A stretch of DNA of 64,000 nucleotides, from assembly GCF_937123735.1 (NCBI RefSeq), contig NZ_CAKZKL010000026.1:1-64000 (forward strand). Direction: 5' to 3'. Positions within the stretch are counted from its first letter, which is position 1. Each line of letters opens with the position of its first letter. Origin of the DNA: an uncultured Lentibacter sp. GTDB lineage: Bacteria > Pseudomonadota > Alphaproteobacteria > Rhodobacterales > Rhodobacteraceae. Below, one piece after another: positions 1-8,685 of this stretch. The notes below the pieces were generated by a model. The model had not been told where the DNA came from and did no database searches. It saw nothing but the letters and a program-made list of their open reading frames with translations. The translations under genes and the position numbers were made by a program.

Positions 1-230
1 GTTTCTTCTCCGGTGAAGCTCGCTTTCTCGGGGAAACAGAGCACAAGCGCTTCGTCCAGTTTCTCACCAGCAGCGCTGTGCAACGCCCTGAGCCCGGCTT
101 GCCTTGGCGCCGGCAAGGCTCCGCAAAGCGCCGATGCCGCCGAAAACGCTTGTGGCCCGGAAATCCGGACCACAGCCACGCCTGCCTTACCCGCTGCGGT
201 GGCTTGGGCAAAAATCGTGCTCATTTTCAT
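1..230 (-). CDS. mnmE: tRNA uridine-5-carboxymethylaminomethyl modification GTPase MnmE, N-terminal part (cut by window edge)
   Basis: Reverse-strand translation begins [17 protein letters not shown] and continues through [12 protein letters not shown], the typical MnmE/TrmE N-terminal formyl-THF-binding domain. With MnmG the enzyme modifies the wobble uridine of certain tRNAs in the cytoplasm. Only about 76 residues are present; the helical and GTPase domains lie beyond the left edge. A second ATG two codons in (224) gives the more family-like start MSTIF, and neither ATG has a clear ribosome-binding site. It lies about 22 bp downstream of rho on the same strand, as expected beside an alphaproteobacterial origin. 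Confidence 0.88.
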   Translation of the reverse strand, partial: MKMSTIFAQATAAGKAGVAVVRISGPQAFSAASALCGALPAPRQAGLRALHSAAGEKLDEALVLCFPEKASFTGEE

Positions 231-252
231 AACCCATTGTTTTAGAACATTT

Positions 253-1533
253 TTATGTGTTCATGGAGTCGAAGAATTCGCCATTTGTTTTGGTTTGCTT
301 GAGCTTTCCAAGCAAGAATTCGATCGCATCTGTTGTGCCCATAGGGTTGAGAATCCGACGCAGAACGAAGGTTTTTTGCAGGTCTTTTGCCTCAACCAGC
401 AGATCCTCTTTGCGGGTGCCAGATTTCAAAATATCCATAGCCGGGAAGACCCGCTTGTCTGCGACCTTGCGGTCAAGCACGATCTCAGAGTTGCCGGTGC
501 CTTTGAATTCTTCAAAGATGACTTCATCCATGCGCGAGCCCGTATCAATCAGAGCGGTTGCGATGATTGTCAGAGAGCCGCCTTCTTCAATGTTGCGCGC
601 GGCGCCAAAGAAGCGCTTGGGGCGCTGGAGCGCGTTGGCATCGACACCCCCTGTGAGAACCTTACCAGAAGATGGCACCGTGGTGTTGAAAGCGCGGCCA
701 AGGCGGGTGATTGAATCCAGCAGAATGACCACATCACGCTTGTGCTCAACAAGGCGCTTGGCCTTCTCGATAACCATCTCGGAGACGGCGACGTGGCGTG
801 TCGCTGGTTCGTCAAATGTGGAAGACACAACCTCGCCCTTCACAGAGCGCTGCATGTCTGTGACCTCCTCTGGGCGCTCATCTATCAGCAAGACGATGAG
901 ATAGCACTCAGGGTGGTTCTTTTCGATGCTGTGAGCGATATTCTGGAGCAAGACTGTTTTACCCGTGCGCGGCGGCGCAACGATAAGCGAGCGCTGGCCT
1001 TTGCCGATGGGGGCGACAAGATCAATGATCCGTGCAGATTTGTCTTTGATGGTGGGATCTTCGATCTCCATCTTCAACCGCTCGTCAGGGTAGAGTGGTG
1101 TCAGGTTATCAAAGGCAATTTTGTGACGCGCTTTTTCGGGCTCTTCAAAATTGATCTTGGTAACGTTTGTTAATGCAAAATAGCGCTCGTTGTCTTCGGG
1201 CTGTTTCAGGTGCCCTTCAATCGTATCGCCCGTGCGCAGCGAAAACTTGCGCAGAATTTCAGGAGAGACATAAATATCGTCAGGGCCGGGAAGATAATTG
1301 GCCTCGGGCGCGCGCAAGAAGCCAAATCCGTCTTGAAGCACTTCAAGCACCCCTTCACCGCCGATCATCCAACCTTCTTCGGCTCGCTCTTTGAGGATCG
1401 AGAACATGATCTCGCCCTTGCGCATGGTGGTCGCGTTTTCGATTTCCAGCTCTTCGGCCATTGTCACCAGTTCTTTTGGGTGCATGGCTTTCAGCTCGGC
1501 GAGGTGAAGCTGTTCTTGTGCGTCTTGTGTCAT
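253..1533 (-). CDS. rho: transcription termination factor Rho
   Basis: At 426 aa this is full length for Rho, the hexameric RNA-dependent ATPase that ends transcription at C-rich unstructured sites. Visible in order are the Rho N-terminal helical region ([19 protein letters not shown]), the cold-shock-like RNA-binding domain around [21 protein letters not shown], the Walker A segment [13 protein letters not shown], the [10 protein letters not shown] segment and the Walker B-like [14 protein letters not shown]. The bacterial consensus P-loop usually reads GPPRAGKT, so this is a conservative variant. It probably forms a leftward unit with mnmE downstream; hemJ lies 119 bp upstream on the same strand. 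Confidence 0.98.
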   Translation of the reverse strand: MTQDAQEQLHLAELKAMHPKELVTMAEELEIENATTMRKGEIMFSILKERAEEGWMIGGEGVLEVLQDGFGFLRAPEANYLPGPDDIYVSPEILRKFSLRTGDTIEGHLKQPEDNERYFALTNVTKINFEEPEKARHKIAFDNLTPLYPDERLKMEIEDPTIKDKSARIIDLVAPIGKGQRSLIVAPPRTGKTVLLQNIAHSIEKNHPECYLIVLLIDERPEEVTDMQRSVKGEVVSSTFDEPATRHVAVSEMVIEKAKRLVEHKRDVVILLDSITRLGRAFNTTVPSSGKVLTGGVDANALQRPKRFFGAARNIEEGGSLTIIATALIDTGSRMDEVIFEEFKGTGNSEIVLDRKVADKRVFPAMDILKSGTRKEDLLVEAKDLQKTFVLRRILNPMGTTDAIEFLLGKLKQTKTNGEFFDSMNT

Positions 1534-1652
1534 AGCATGGCCTTTACCCCCGATAACGGGAGATGTGTAAATTTTGAAATGGAAATACCTGTGGTCCCAG
1601 GACGGGCAGGCTTGCTGCTGGCATAGGCTGCGGGCTGCTCTGAGTCAATATT

Positions 1653-2102
1653 TTAGAATTTAACGACCACAGAAAGCACGATCACGATCATCAACACGGT
1701 GGGGAGCTCGTTCATCATCCGGTAGTGACGGCCAGAGGTTGTGTTGGTGCCATTGATGAAATCTTTACGTCTGTTTGCTAACCAATGGTGAAACCATGTC
1801 ATAAGCAGCACGCTAGCGGCTTTTGTCCAGGGCCAGATCGAGGACCAATCAACAATACCTGGCGTGAACACAAGGAGAAGGCCAAATACCCATGTTGAAA
1901 TCATTGCTGGGTTCATGATCAGCCGGAGCAGCTTGGCTTCCATCATTTGAAGAAGCACATCTTTCTCATCGCCGGGTGTGCTTTGCTCGGTGTGATGAAC
2001 AAACAAACGTGGAAGATAAAACAGACCGGCCATCCAAGCCACGACAGACATGATATGGAAAGATTTGGTCCAAAGGTAAACTTCAGCGAGCAGGTCTGAC
2101 AT
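1653..2102 (-). CDS. hemJ: protoporphyrinogen IX oxidase HemJ
   Basis: This 149-aa membrane protein matches the HemJ (UPF0093) family, which oxidises protoporphyrinogen IX to protoporphyrin IX in haem synthesis. The N-terminus MSDLLAEVYLWTKSFHIMS followed by WMAGLFYLPRLFVHH is characteristic, with the conserved His in the first membrane segment; about four hydrophobic segments are visible. The ATG at 2102 is preferred over the upstream ATG at 2111 because an AAAGGA sequence lies about 8 nt before it and directly abuts the upstream one. It is the first leftward gene beside the candidate origin, where Caulobacter has hemE. Confidence 0.93.
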   Translation of the reverse strand: MSDLLAEVYLWTKSFHIMSVVAWMAGLFYLPRLFVHHTEQSTPGDEKDVLLQMMEAKLLRLIMNPAMISTWVFGLLLVFTPGIVDWSSIWPWTKAASVLLMTWFHHWLANRRKDFINGTNTTSGRHYRMMNELPTVLMIVIVLSVVVKF

Positions 2103-2504
2103 ATCCACCATCCTTTCTCTCTCCCCTTATAAATAAATATAAAAGAAAGAAAGGTTGATGATGAAGTAGGCAAGGCCTTGCCTGTGGATTATCGAGTTAT
2201 CCAAAGGGTTACTCAAGTGTTAACAAATAGCCGAAACACTGACTGAATCGGGCCCATAAGTTTAACAAGATATTGAAATTATGTATTTATTTACAAAATC
2301 ATAGCCCGAGTCGCCTGTGGAGAATCTGTGTATGGATGAGCGACCTTTGTGTTTTGGCTGCTTTGAAGGTTACTCTTATCCCCTTGAGGTTTGTTTGATT
2401 GAAACCGCCTGAGAACCGGCAGTTTTCCTGAAATGGGGTGGCAGCGTTGATTGTGAGGGGATTTGTGCAGTAACTACTCCGAAAGATTAGCGGAGTTATC
2501 CACA
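2103..2504. other. candidate chromosomal replication origin (oriC) in the hemJ-maf divergent intergenic region
   Basis: This roughly 400-bp gap between diverging hemJ and maf is much more AT-rich than its surroundings. It holds one perfect DnaA box (TTATCCACA, 2496-2504, overlapping the maf start codon) and three one-mismatch boxes: TGTGGATTA (2183-2191), TTATCCAAA (2197-2205) and TGTGGAGAA (2316-2324). A strongly AT-rich tract at about 2258-2303 could be the unwinding element. A near-CtrA site, TTAA-N7-TTGA, sits at 2262-2276. Caulobacter and Rickettsia origins lie between hemE and the maf-aroE-coaE-dnaQ side of the same gene neighbourhood. The boxes are seen; the role as origin is inferred. 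Confidence 0.6.
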
Positions 2505-3103
2505 TGTCACGAGAAATCATTCTGGCTTCAGGCTCACATATCCGGGCCCAAATGCTCAAAAACGCTGGGATTGCCTTTGAGGTGGTCAAGCCACGCGTCG
2601 ATGAAGACATGCTGAAAACCGCGCTGCAAGCAGAGGCCGCGAGCCCGCGCGACATCGCCGATGCACTGGCAGAGGCCAAAGCCCGGAAAATCGGTGGCAA
2701 GCATCTGGAAAAGCTTGTGATTGGATGTGACCAGGTTGTTGATTTTAATGGAAATATCTTATCAAAGCCTGAAAGCTTGGAAGAAGTTATTGCCCAGCTC
2801 CAAGCGCTGAAAGGCAAGCGCCATAGCCTGTTGTCTGCGGCGGTTATTTACCATGATGGTGCGCCGATCTGGCGGCATGTGGGGCAGGTTCGGCTTTATA
2901 TGCGCGACATTTCGGACTCATTTCTGAAAGAATATGCGCAGCGCAACTGGCCGGACCTTCAAAGCTCTGTGGGTGGCTATAAATTGGAGAAAGAGGGCGT
3001 GCGCCTCTTCAGCAGGATCGAGGGAGATTATTTCACCGTTCTTGGCTTGCCGCTGTTGGAGATGATCAATTATTTAACCCTGTCAGGAGATCTGGACGGA
3101 TGA
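2504..3103 (+). CDS. maf: Maf-family nucleotide pyrophosphatase
   Basis: The start MSREIILASGSHIRAQMLKNAG is the classic Maf signature (ASxSxxR), followed by VIGCDQVVDFNGNILSKP, which carries the catalytic acidic residue. At 199 aa it has normal family length. Maf proteins hydrolyse non-canonical nucleoside triphosphates and are linked to division arrest; the exact substrate (dTTP/UTP type or 7-methyl-GTP type) is not assignable here. It is the first gene of a rightward operon, its stop overlapping aroE by 4 bp (ATGA). A perfect DnaA box covers the first base of its ATG, so initiator binding could influence its expression. Confidence 0.93.
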   Translation: MSREIILASGSHIRAQMLKNAGIAFEVVKPRVDEDMLKTALQAEAASPRDIADALAEAKARKIGGKHLEKLVIGCDQVVDFNGNILSKPESLEEVIAQLQALKGKRHSLLSAAVIYHDGAPIWRHVGQVRLYMRDISDSFLKEYAQRNWPDLQSSVGGYKLEKEGVRLFSRIEGDYFTVLGLPLLEMINYLTLSGDLDG

Positions 3104-3933
3104 CGTTGGCAAAAATTCCTTTGGCGGGGGTTATCGGCTCTCCCATTGCGCATTCGAAATCACCGGCGTTGCACACCCATTGGTTGAAGTCTCTGGGGAT
3201 CGCTGGACACTATGTGCCGCTGGATGTGGCGCAGGATGACCTTGAAAATGTGGTGAGAACACTCCCCAAAATGGGATTTGTAGGGGCCAATGTGACCGTG
3301 CCTTACAAAGAACAGGTCATGTCGATGGCGGATCTTGTGACAGATCGGGCGGCTTTGATTGGGTCGGCCAATACATTGATCTTCCGTAAAGACGGGAAGA
3401 TCCATGCCGACAACACGGATGGCTATGGCTTTATTCAGAATTTGCGCCAGAAAGCGCCCGACTGGAACCCGAAAGCCGGGCCAGCGGCTGTTTTGGGGGC
3501 GGGCGGTGCGGCCCGCGCCGTTATTGCGGCGTTGTTGGATGCGGGCGTGCCAGAGATCTTGCTTTCAAACAGAACCAAGCCCCGGGCCGAGCAGCTGCGG
3601 GCTGATTTCGGGCAGCGCTTGACGGTGGTGGATTGGGTGCAGGCAGGCAACATGCTTGAAGAAGCCACAACCGTTGTGAACACAACATCGCTTGGGATGG
3701 TGGGTAAGCCAGCTTTGCGCGTGCCGTTGGACGGATTGCAAAAGGGCGCCTTGGTGACGGACCTTGTCTATGCGCCGCTCGTCACAGATTTCCTCAACAC
3801 GGCCAATCAGGCGGGATGCATCACAGTGGACGGGCTTGGCATGTTGCTGCATCAGGCTGTGCCCGCTTTTGAGCGCTGGTTTGGTGTGCGCCCCGAGGTG
3901 ACGAACGAAACACGCACTGCGGTGTTGCGGTAA
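3100..3933 (+). CDS. aroE: shikimate dehydrogenase (NADP+)
   Basis: AroE reduces 3-dehydroshikimate to shikimate in chorismate synthesis. The substrate-binding segment GSPIAHSKSPALH, the catalytic lysine in VTVPYKEQV (K70), the aspartate in NTDGYGF (D107) and the NADP-binding GAGGAARAV (about residues 133-141) are all visible. At 277 aa it is full length. It overlaps maf by 4 bp and coaE by 1 bp (TAATG), indicating translational coupling. Confidence 0.97.
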   Translation: MTLAKIPLAGVIGSPIAHSKSPALHTHWLKSLGIAGHYVPLDVAQDDLENVVRTLPKMGFVGANVTVPYKEQVMSMADLVTDRAALIGSANTLIFRKDGKIHADNTDGYGFIQNLRQKAPDWNPKAGPAAVLGAGGAARAVIAALLDAGVPEILLSNRTKPRAEQLRADFGQRLTVVDWVQAGNMLEEATTVVNTTSLGMVGKPALRVPLDGLQKGALVTDLVYAPLVTDFLNTANQAGCITVDGLGMLLHQAVPAFERWFGVRPEVTNETRTAVLR

Positions 3934-4526
3934 TGGCTGTTTGGTTGGGGCTGACCGGCTCGATTGGTATGGGAAAGTCGAGCACGGCCAAGCTGTTTGC
4001 GGCGGAGGGATGCGCTGTCTGGGACGCGGACGCGGCGGTGCATAGGCTTTATGCCAAAGGCGGTGCAGCTGTTGAGCCAATGGCGCAGGCTTTTCCTGCG
4101 GCGGTGGTGAACGGCGAAGTATCACGTCAGAAGCTTAAAGACATTCTGTCACAGAGGCCCGAGAGCCTGAAAAAGATAGAAGCGATCGTCCATCCGCTTG
4201 TGGCAAAAGACCGGTCCAGCTTTGCAGAACAGGCGCGCGCCGATATTATCGTGTTCGATATTCCCTTGCTGTTTGAGGGGGGCAATGCAGCGCAGATGGA
4301 TGTTGTGGTTGTTGTGAGCGTTGATGCAGCCACGCAACGCGCCCGTGTGCTTGAGCGCGGCACCATGACAGAAGCGCAGTTTGACATGATCTTGGCAAAG
4401 CAGATGCCAGATGTGGAAAAACGCGCGCGCGCAGACTATGTTGTGCAAACAGATACGCCAGAAAGCGCTGCGGCACAGGTGAAGGCGATCCTACAGAAAA
4501 TCAGGGCAGGTATGAGCAATGCGTGA
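3933..4526 (+). CDS. coaE: dephospho-CoA kinase
   Basis: This 197-aa P-loop kinase phosphorylates the ribose 3'-OH of dephospho-CoA in the last step of coenzyme A synthesis. The P-loop is GLTGSIGMGKSSTAK (from residue 6), followed by WDADAAVHRLY and VFDIPLLFE, both typical of CoaE. The start codon shares a base with the aroE stop, and the 3' end overlaps dnaQ by 8 bp, so maf-aroE-coaE-dnaQ is one compact operon. Confidence 0.97.
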   Translation: MAVWLGLTGSIGMGKSSTAKLFAAEGCAVWDADAAVHRLYAKGGAAVEPMAQAFPAAVVNGEVSRQKLKDILSQRPESLKKIEAIVHPLVAKDRSSFAEQARADIIVFDIPLLFEGGNAAQMDVVVVVSVDAATQRARVLERGTMTEAQFDMILAKQMPDVEKRARADYVVQTDTPESAAAQVKAILQKIRAGMSNA

Positions 4527-5208
4527 GATCGTTCTCGATACGGAAACAACAGGCTTTGAGCCCATGCAGGGCGACCGGATTGTTGAGATCGGAGCGGTGG
4601 AGCTGATCAACCATATGCCCACGGGGCGCACCTATCATCAATATATCAACCCGGAACGCGGGATGCCTCAAGAAGCATTTGAGGTGCATGGGCTGGGAGA
4701 CGAATTTCTGGCGGACAAGCCGAAATTTGCCCAAATCGGGCAGGCGTTTCTTGATTTTATTCAAGACTCTACGTTGGTTATCCATAATGCTGCCTTTGAC
4801 ATGAAATTTCTCAATGCAGAGCTCAAATGGATGAATGCCCCGCAGATTCCGATGAGTCAGGCGTTGGATACGCTCGATATTGCGCGCAAGAAATTTCCCG
4901 GTTCACCCGCCTCTCTGGACGCGCTTTGCCGACGGTTCAATATTGATAACTCGTCACGCACGCTTCATGGGGCTTTGCTGGATTCTGAAATTCTTGCGGA
5001 AGTTTATCTTGAGTTGATTGGCGGCAAACAACCAGATTTTGCGCTCTCCAGCCATGTTCAAAACGCGGTTGAAACCGGTGCCGTGAGCTGGCGTGCGCAG
5101 CCGCGCAAGGCGCCTCTGCCATCCAGGATTACCGAGCAGGAAGCCGCCGCCCATGACGCATTTGTCGAAAGTTTGGGCGACGGCGCTCTCTGGAAGAAAC
5201 TGGGCTAG
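4519..5208 (+). CDS. dnaQ: DNA polymerase III epsilon subunit (proofreading exonuclease)
   Basis: This 229-aa DEDDh exonuclease proofreads replication in the Pol III core. Exo I is LDTETTGFEP with D7 and E9; Exo II is HNAAFDMKFLNAEL; Exo III is HGALLDSEILAEVYLEL with the catalytic His and Asp. The C-terminal part would carry the alpha-subunit tether. It ends the maf operon and converges on secB with only 3 bp between stop codons. Replication, nucleotide clean-up and cofactor genes clustering next to an origin is the usual alphaproteobacterial arrangement. Confidence 0.96.
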   Translation: MREIVLDTETTGFEPMQGDRIVEIGAVELINHMPTGRTYHQYINPERGMPQEAFEVHGLGDEFLADKPKFAQIGQAFLDFIQDSTLVIHNAAFDMKFLNAELKWMNAPQIPMSQALDTLDIARKKFPGSPASLDALCRRFNIDNSSRTLHGALLDSEILAEVYLELIGGKQPDFALSSHVQNAVETGAVSWRAQPRKAPLPSRITEQEAAAHDAFVESLGDGALWKKLG

Positions 5209-5211
5209 TTT

Positions 5212-5709
5212 TCAGGATACCAGATCGGGTTTTTCGGCGGCCTGACGGCGCAGAAGCTCTTGCCGATAAAGCGCCATGAAGTCGATTGTTTCGAGATTGA
5301 GAGGCGGGAAGCCGCCATCTCGCGTGACATCTGAAACAATGCGCCGCAGGAACGGGAAGAGCAGGCGTGGGCACTCGATCAGAAGGAAAGGGTGCAGCTG
5401 ATCTTCTGGAACGCCCTCGATGTTGAAAATCCCGACATAGTCGATTTCCAAGAGAAACAGTTTCTCAGAGGTGTTTTCCTTGTTTACGGAGGTTACGATC
5501 AGCTTGATCGCCACCTCATACTGATGCTCGGGCGAGCGCTTTTTTGCGTCGAGGTTTACTTGCACGTTTACATCGGGTGTGACTTCGCCCTGAACGCCCT
5601 TCTGGGCCAGAATATTCTCAAAGGACAGGTCGCGGATAAACTGGTTGAGGACATTCATTTTAACTTGGGGTGCTTCAGAAGCTGTTTCAGCAGCGCCATT
5701 CTCGGCCAT
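5212..5709 (-). CDS. secB: protein-export chaperone SecB
   Basis: At 165 aa it has the normal length for SecB, the tetrameric cytosolic chaperone that keeps preproteins unfolded and delivers them to SecA. Typical blocks are LNQFIRDLSFENI, the beta-rich EVAIKLIVTS and LFLLEIDYVGIF, and the C-terminal CPRLLFPFLRRIVSDVTRDGGFPPL. The acidic, low-complexity N-terminus (MAENGAAETASEAP) is common in alphaproteobacterial homologues. It is convergent with dnaQ; a strong hairpin lies between it and fxsA upstream. Confidence 0.97.
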   Translation of the reverse strand: MAENGAAETASEAPQVKMNVLNQFIRDLSFENILAQKGVQGEVTPDVNVQVNLDAKKRSPEHQYEVAIKLIVTSVNKENTSEKLFLLEIDYVGIFNIEGVPEDQLHPFLLIECPRLLFPFLRRIVSDVTRDGGFPPLNLETIDFMALYRQELLRRQAAEKPDLVS

Positions 5710-5760
5710 TTTTTTCTCCTAAAAATAATCTTGAAAGAGCCTTAGCAAGAAGGCGCGGTG

Positions 5761-5801
5761 GCCTCAATGCCCACTGGTGAAAAGCAAGGTGGGCTTGAGG
5801 C
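5761..5801. terminator. strong hairpin downstream of fxsA
   Basis: GCCTCAATGCCCAC (5761-5774) pairs with GTGGGCTTGAGGC (5789-5801) over 13 base pairs with a single bulged base and a 14-nt loop. It lies 3' of fxsA on the minus strand. There is no U-run, so it may be a Rho-assisted end, an RNA-stabilising 3' structure or simply a palindrome rather than an intrinsic terminator. Confidence 0.45.
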
Positions 5802-5836
5802 GGTTTGACGGGGGATGAACCTCACTCTGCTGGGCT

Positions 5837-6307
5837 TTAGTGTTTTGTCCAGCCAGAGGGCGCATGTGTTGGGCGTTTGACTTCGCGATATTCGGCGTCG
5901 ATGATATCATCGTTTGTTGTGGGCCCCGTTTGGCTTTGGTGCGGGTTTTGAAATGTCTGAACCGTGACGCGCGCGCGCAGGTAGGCAAACACAGCCTGAC
6001 GCACGGCGGGGATGAGCAGCGCAAAGCCCAGCGCATCGGTGAAGAACCCCGGTGTGAGCAACAGCGCACCGGAAAAGAGGATCATGGCGCCATGGGCCAG
6101 TGGCTCTGTCGGGTCTCGCAAATCACTGAAAGAGCTGCGCAGATTGTTGAGCGCCAGGGCGCCTTGGGTGCGCAGCAGGCGGGTTCCCAAAAAGGCGGTC
6201 AAGACAACAATCAGCAGGGTCGGCCAAAGCCCTATCGCTCCACCAACCTCAATAAAGAGCGCAATTTCGATGAGCGGCACGGCAATAAACGCGATTAACA
6301 GCCACAT
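5837..6307 (-). CDS. fxsA: FxsA family membrane protein
   Basis: The N-terminus MWLLIAFIAVPLIEIALFI, then GLWPTLLIVVLTAFLGTRLLRTQG, is the FxsA signature; about three to four membrane segments are visible before a polar tail. E. coli FxsA counters F-plasmid exclusion of phage T7; its normal cellular role is not known. The ATG at 6307 is chosen over an in-frame one at 6358 because AGGAGAT lies about 8 nt upstream and the extra residues do not resemble the family. It is divergent from the Tim44-domain gene. Confidence 0.85.
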   Translation of the reverse strand: MWLLIAFIAVPLIEIALFIEVGGAIGLWPTLLIVVLTAFLGTRLLRTQGALALNNLRSSFSDLRDPTEPLAHGAMILFSGALLLTPGFFTDALGFALLIPAVRQAVFAYLRARVTVQTFQNPHQSQTGPTTNDDIIDAEYREVKRPTHAPSGWTKH

Positions 6308-6412
6308 ATTGTTGATCTCCTGCAATTCGGTGGGCGTAGTAGACTTGATCGCGCCCATAACCTACATAGGTGCAGATAGCGCCTTTTGCCACGCTCACTT
6401 AATGAGGTTTCC

Positions 6413-7069
6413 ATGAATTCGCCTATTCTCCAGCTTGTTGTCCTTGCGGGGATCGCCATTTTTCTTATTTTGCGGCTGCGCAGCGTCTTGGGAACCCGCG
6501 AGGGTTATGAAACGCCACAAGTGCCGCCTGCCGGGCTTGAGAGGGGCCAGCGCAAATTCGAGGTGATCGAAGGGGGCCCGGATGAAGATATTCTCGACCA
6601 CGCTGAAGAGGGCAGTGACATTGCCAAAGCGCTTTCGCGGATGAAACAGCGAGAGCCCTCTTTTGGGGTGGGCACCTTCTTGTCGGGGGCGCGTGGCGCT
6701 TATGAGATGATCCTGATGGGCTTTGAGCGGGGCGCTATGGATGAGATCAAACCCTTCCTGTCGGAGGAGGTTTTCGAGGCATTTTCAGAGGGCGTCGCGG
6801 CGCGCGCGGCGCAGGGTCTGACCGTCGAGGCAGAGTTTGTGGGCATTCGCGAACTTGCCATTCATGCAGCAGATTTTCATGAAGCCAGCGGGATAGCCGA
6901 GATTTCTGTGAAATTTGTTGGCGAGTTGACCTCGGTTGTGCGAGATACTGACGGCGAGATAGTTGAAGGTGAGGAAGGCAAGGTCAAAACCCAGAAAGAT
7001 ATCTGGACGTTCGAGCGCGAAATGGGCGTGAATGATCCGAACTGGATTTTGGTTGCCACGGGTGAATGA
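6413..7069 (+). CDS. Tim44/TimA domain-containing membrane-anchored protein
   Basis: This 218-aa protein has an N-terminal membrane anchor (ILQLVVLAGIAIFLILRLR), a polar linker, and a C-terminal Tim44-like domain (from about YEMILMGFERGAMDEIKPFL to DIWTFEREMGVNDPNWILV). Mitochondrial Tim44 tethers the import motor; the bacterial TimA-type homologues are inner-membrane proteins of unsettled function. The ATG at 6413, preceded by GAGG, starts just before the anchor; an upstream in-frame ATG at 6386 would overextend. The stop overlaps mltA by 4 bp. Conserved linkage with secB and fxsA hints at an envelope or translocation role, which is inference. Confidence 0.88.
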   Translation: MNSPILQLVVLAGIAIFLILRLRSVLGTREGYETPQVPPAGLERGQRKFEVIEGGPDEDILDHAEEGSDIAKALSRMKQREPSFGVGTFLSGARGAYEMILMGFERGAMDEIKPFLSEEVFEAFSEGVAARAAQGLTVEAEFVGIRELAIHAADFHEASGIAEISVKFVGELTSVVRDTDGEIVEGEEGKVKTQKDIWTFEREMGVNDPNWILVATGE

Positions 7070-8103
7070 AGCGATTTCTTTTAGCGGCGATATTGGCTGG
7101 GCTTACCATGACCAGAGCAGCAGATGCCGCAGAAGAGATACGGCACCGTATAGTAGATTTTTCTGATCTGGATGGCTGGCATGAGGATGATCATGCTGCG
7201 GCGCTGAGCGTTTTTCTGAACACTTGCGCAGATATGAAAACCCTCGAATGGCGCAGCCTGTGTCGTGCCGCTGCCGAGCAGAAAAACGCCAAGGCGTTTT
7301 TTGAGCTCTTTTTCCGCCCGGTCGAGATCAGCGATGGGAAGCCCATGCTTTTTACCGGTTATTTCGAACCCGAGCTGAGCGGGGATATAAAACCGTCTGC
7401 ACGCTACCGTTTCCCTGTTTATCGCCAACCCCCCGAAGCCCGCGACGGCCGGTTTCTCAGCCGGCGCGAGATTGAGGAAACAAATGTGCTGGCCGGCCGT
7501 GGCCTTGAGATTGCCTGGGTGGACGATGCTGTGGAGCTGTTCTTTTTGCAGGTGCAGGGCTCGGGCCGGATCAAGCTGCCGGACGGGCGCTTTATCCGTG
7601 TTGGTTATGGTGGCAAAAATGGCCATGAATACCGCTCTGTCGGGCGAGAGCTTGTGCGGCGCGGGGTTTACAACGTCCACCAAGTTTCGGCGCAGGTGAT
7701 CAAGAATTGGGTGCGGCGCAACCCTGTTGAAGGGCTGGAGCTGTTGCGGCACAACCCGTCTTATGTCTTTTTTCGGGAGGTCAATGAGGTTCCAGCCGAG
7801 TTGGGGCCGCTGGGCGCCATGAACCGCTCAATCACCACATTGCGCTCTATTGCTGTTGATCCACGCTATACGCCCTTGGGCGCGCCGGTTTGGGTTGAAA
7901 AAGACGGGGAGAGCAAGATCCGCAGTCTGATGATTGCTCAGGACACAGGTTCGGCGATCAAGGGGGCGCAACGGGCTGATATTTTCTTTGGCACAGGGGA
8001 TGCGGCGGGCCGTGAAGCAGGCCGCCTGAAAGACCCTGGCCGGATGGTTGTTTTGATGCCGATCCAGACGGCTTATGCGCATTTGCCCGTGGATGCGCAA
8101 TGA
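7066..8103 (+). CDS. mltA: membrane-bound lytic murein transglycosylase A family protein
   Basis: It has a signal peptide (MKRFLLAAILAGLTMTRAADA) and then the MltA domain, with FTGYFEPELSG and FFLQVQGSGRIKLPDG, and a C-terminal 3D domain ending in IAQDTGSAIKG and ADIFFGTGDAAG, which holds the catalytic aspartate. MltA cleaves peptidoglycan to 1,6-anhydro-MurNAc products. Unlike E. coli MltA, there is no lipobox cysteine, so it is probably periplasmic rather than an outer-membrane lipoprotein. It is coupled by 4-bp overlaps to the Tim44 gene and smr. Its anhydro-muropeptides are the kind of product the AmgK/MurU recycling enzymes further on ultimately serve. Confidence 0.93.
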   Translation: MKRFLLAAILAGLTMTRAADAAEEIRHRIVDFSDLDGWHEDDHAAALSVFLNTCADMKTLEWRSLCRAAAEQKNAKAFFELFFRPVEISDGKPMLFTGYFEPELSGDIKPSARYRFPVYRQPPEARDGRFLSRREIEETNVLAGRGLEIAWVDDAVELFFLQVQGSGRIKLPDGRFIRVGYGGKNGHEYRSVGRELVRRGVYNVHQVSAQVIKNWVRRNPVEGLELLRHNPSYVFFREVNEVPAELGPLGAMNRSITTLRSIAVDPRYTPLGAPVWVEKDGESKIRSLMIAQDTGSAIKGAQRADIFFGTGDAAGREAGRLKDPGRMVVLMPIQTAYAHLPVDAQ

Positions 8104-8684
8104 GCCGCCGCAAGCTGCATAAGGACGAGCTGGAGCTTTGGGGGAAGGTTGCCGAAACGGCGGTGCCCATGCACCCCAAGCGCCGTAAGCCCCAAGAAGC
8201 GCTGCGCAACGCCATGCCTGTGGTTAAGCGGGCGCGAGAGCCAATTGCTCCGTTTGAAATGAGCACCAGTGCCAAAGAGTATCGGCCTGCAATTGATGTG
8301 CTGCCCGATATACGCGAGCGTGTGGCCAAAGCGCCTGTGCAGATGGACAAGAAAGCTCATGGCAGGCTCAAACAAGGCAAGCTGAAGCCCGAGGCAAAGA
8401 TTGACTTGCACGGGATGACGCTGGATCAGGCGCATCCGCGGCTGACGGCGTTTATCATGAAAGCTTACCAGACCCAAAAACGGCTTGTGTTGGTTGTGAC
8501 CGGGAAGGGAAAGCTGCGCGATGATGGGGGGCCCATTCCTGTGCGGTTCGGGGTGCTGCGCCATCAGGTTCCACAATGGTTGAGCACACCACCTTTGGCG
8601 CAACTTGTTTTGCAAGTAACAGAGGCCCATTTGCGCCATGGCGGTGGCGGGGCCTATTACGTTTACTTGCGCCGCCAGCGCTGA
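8100..8684 (+). CDS. Smr/MutS2 C-terminal domain protein
   Basis: This 194-aa protein has a basic, poorly conserved N-terminal half and a C-terminal Smr domain: IDLHGMTLDQAHPRLTAFI, then LVVTGKGK and a closing glycine-rich segment HGGGGAYYVYLRR. The LDxHGMT and TGxG motifs are the Smr signature. Smr domains are endonucleases or nucleic-acid-binding modules; the role of this stand-alone alphaproteobacterial form is unknown. It ends the fxsA-divergent operon and converges on rfbA with 1 bp between stops, which is the left boundary of the sugar-operon block. Confidence 0.9.
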   Translation: MSRRKLHKDELELWGKVAETAVPMHPKRRKPQEALRNAMPVVKRAREPIAPFEMSTSAKEYRPAIDVLPDIRERVAKAPVQMDKKAHGRLKQGKLKPEAKIDLHGMTLDQAHPRLTAFIMKAYQTQKRLVLVVTGKGKLRDDGGPIPVRFGVLRHQVPQWLSTPPLAQLVLQVTEAHLRHGGGGAYYVYLRRQR

Positions 8685-8685
8685 G

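Noticed and set aside
13..904. Two long plus-strand frames across mnmE and rho
   Set aside because: Both mirror strongly conserved minus-strand genes.
2262..2276. CtrA site in the candidate origin
   Set aside because: TTAA-N7-TTGA has one mismatch in the second half-site; kept only as weak supporting detail.
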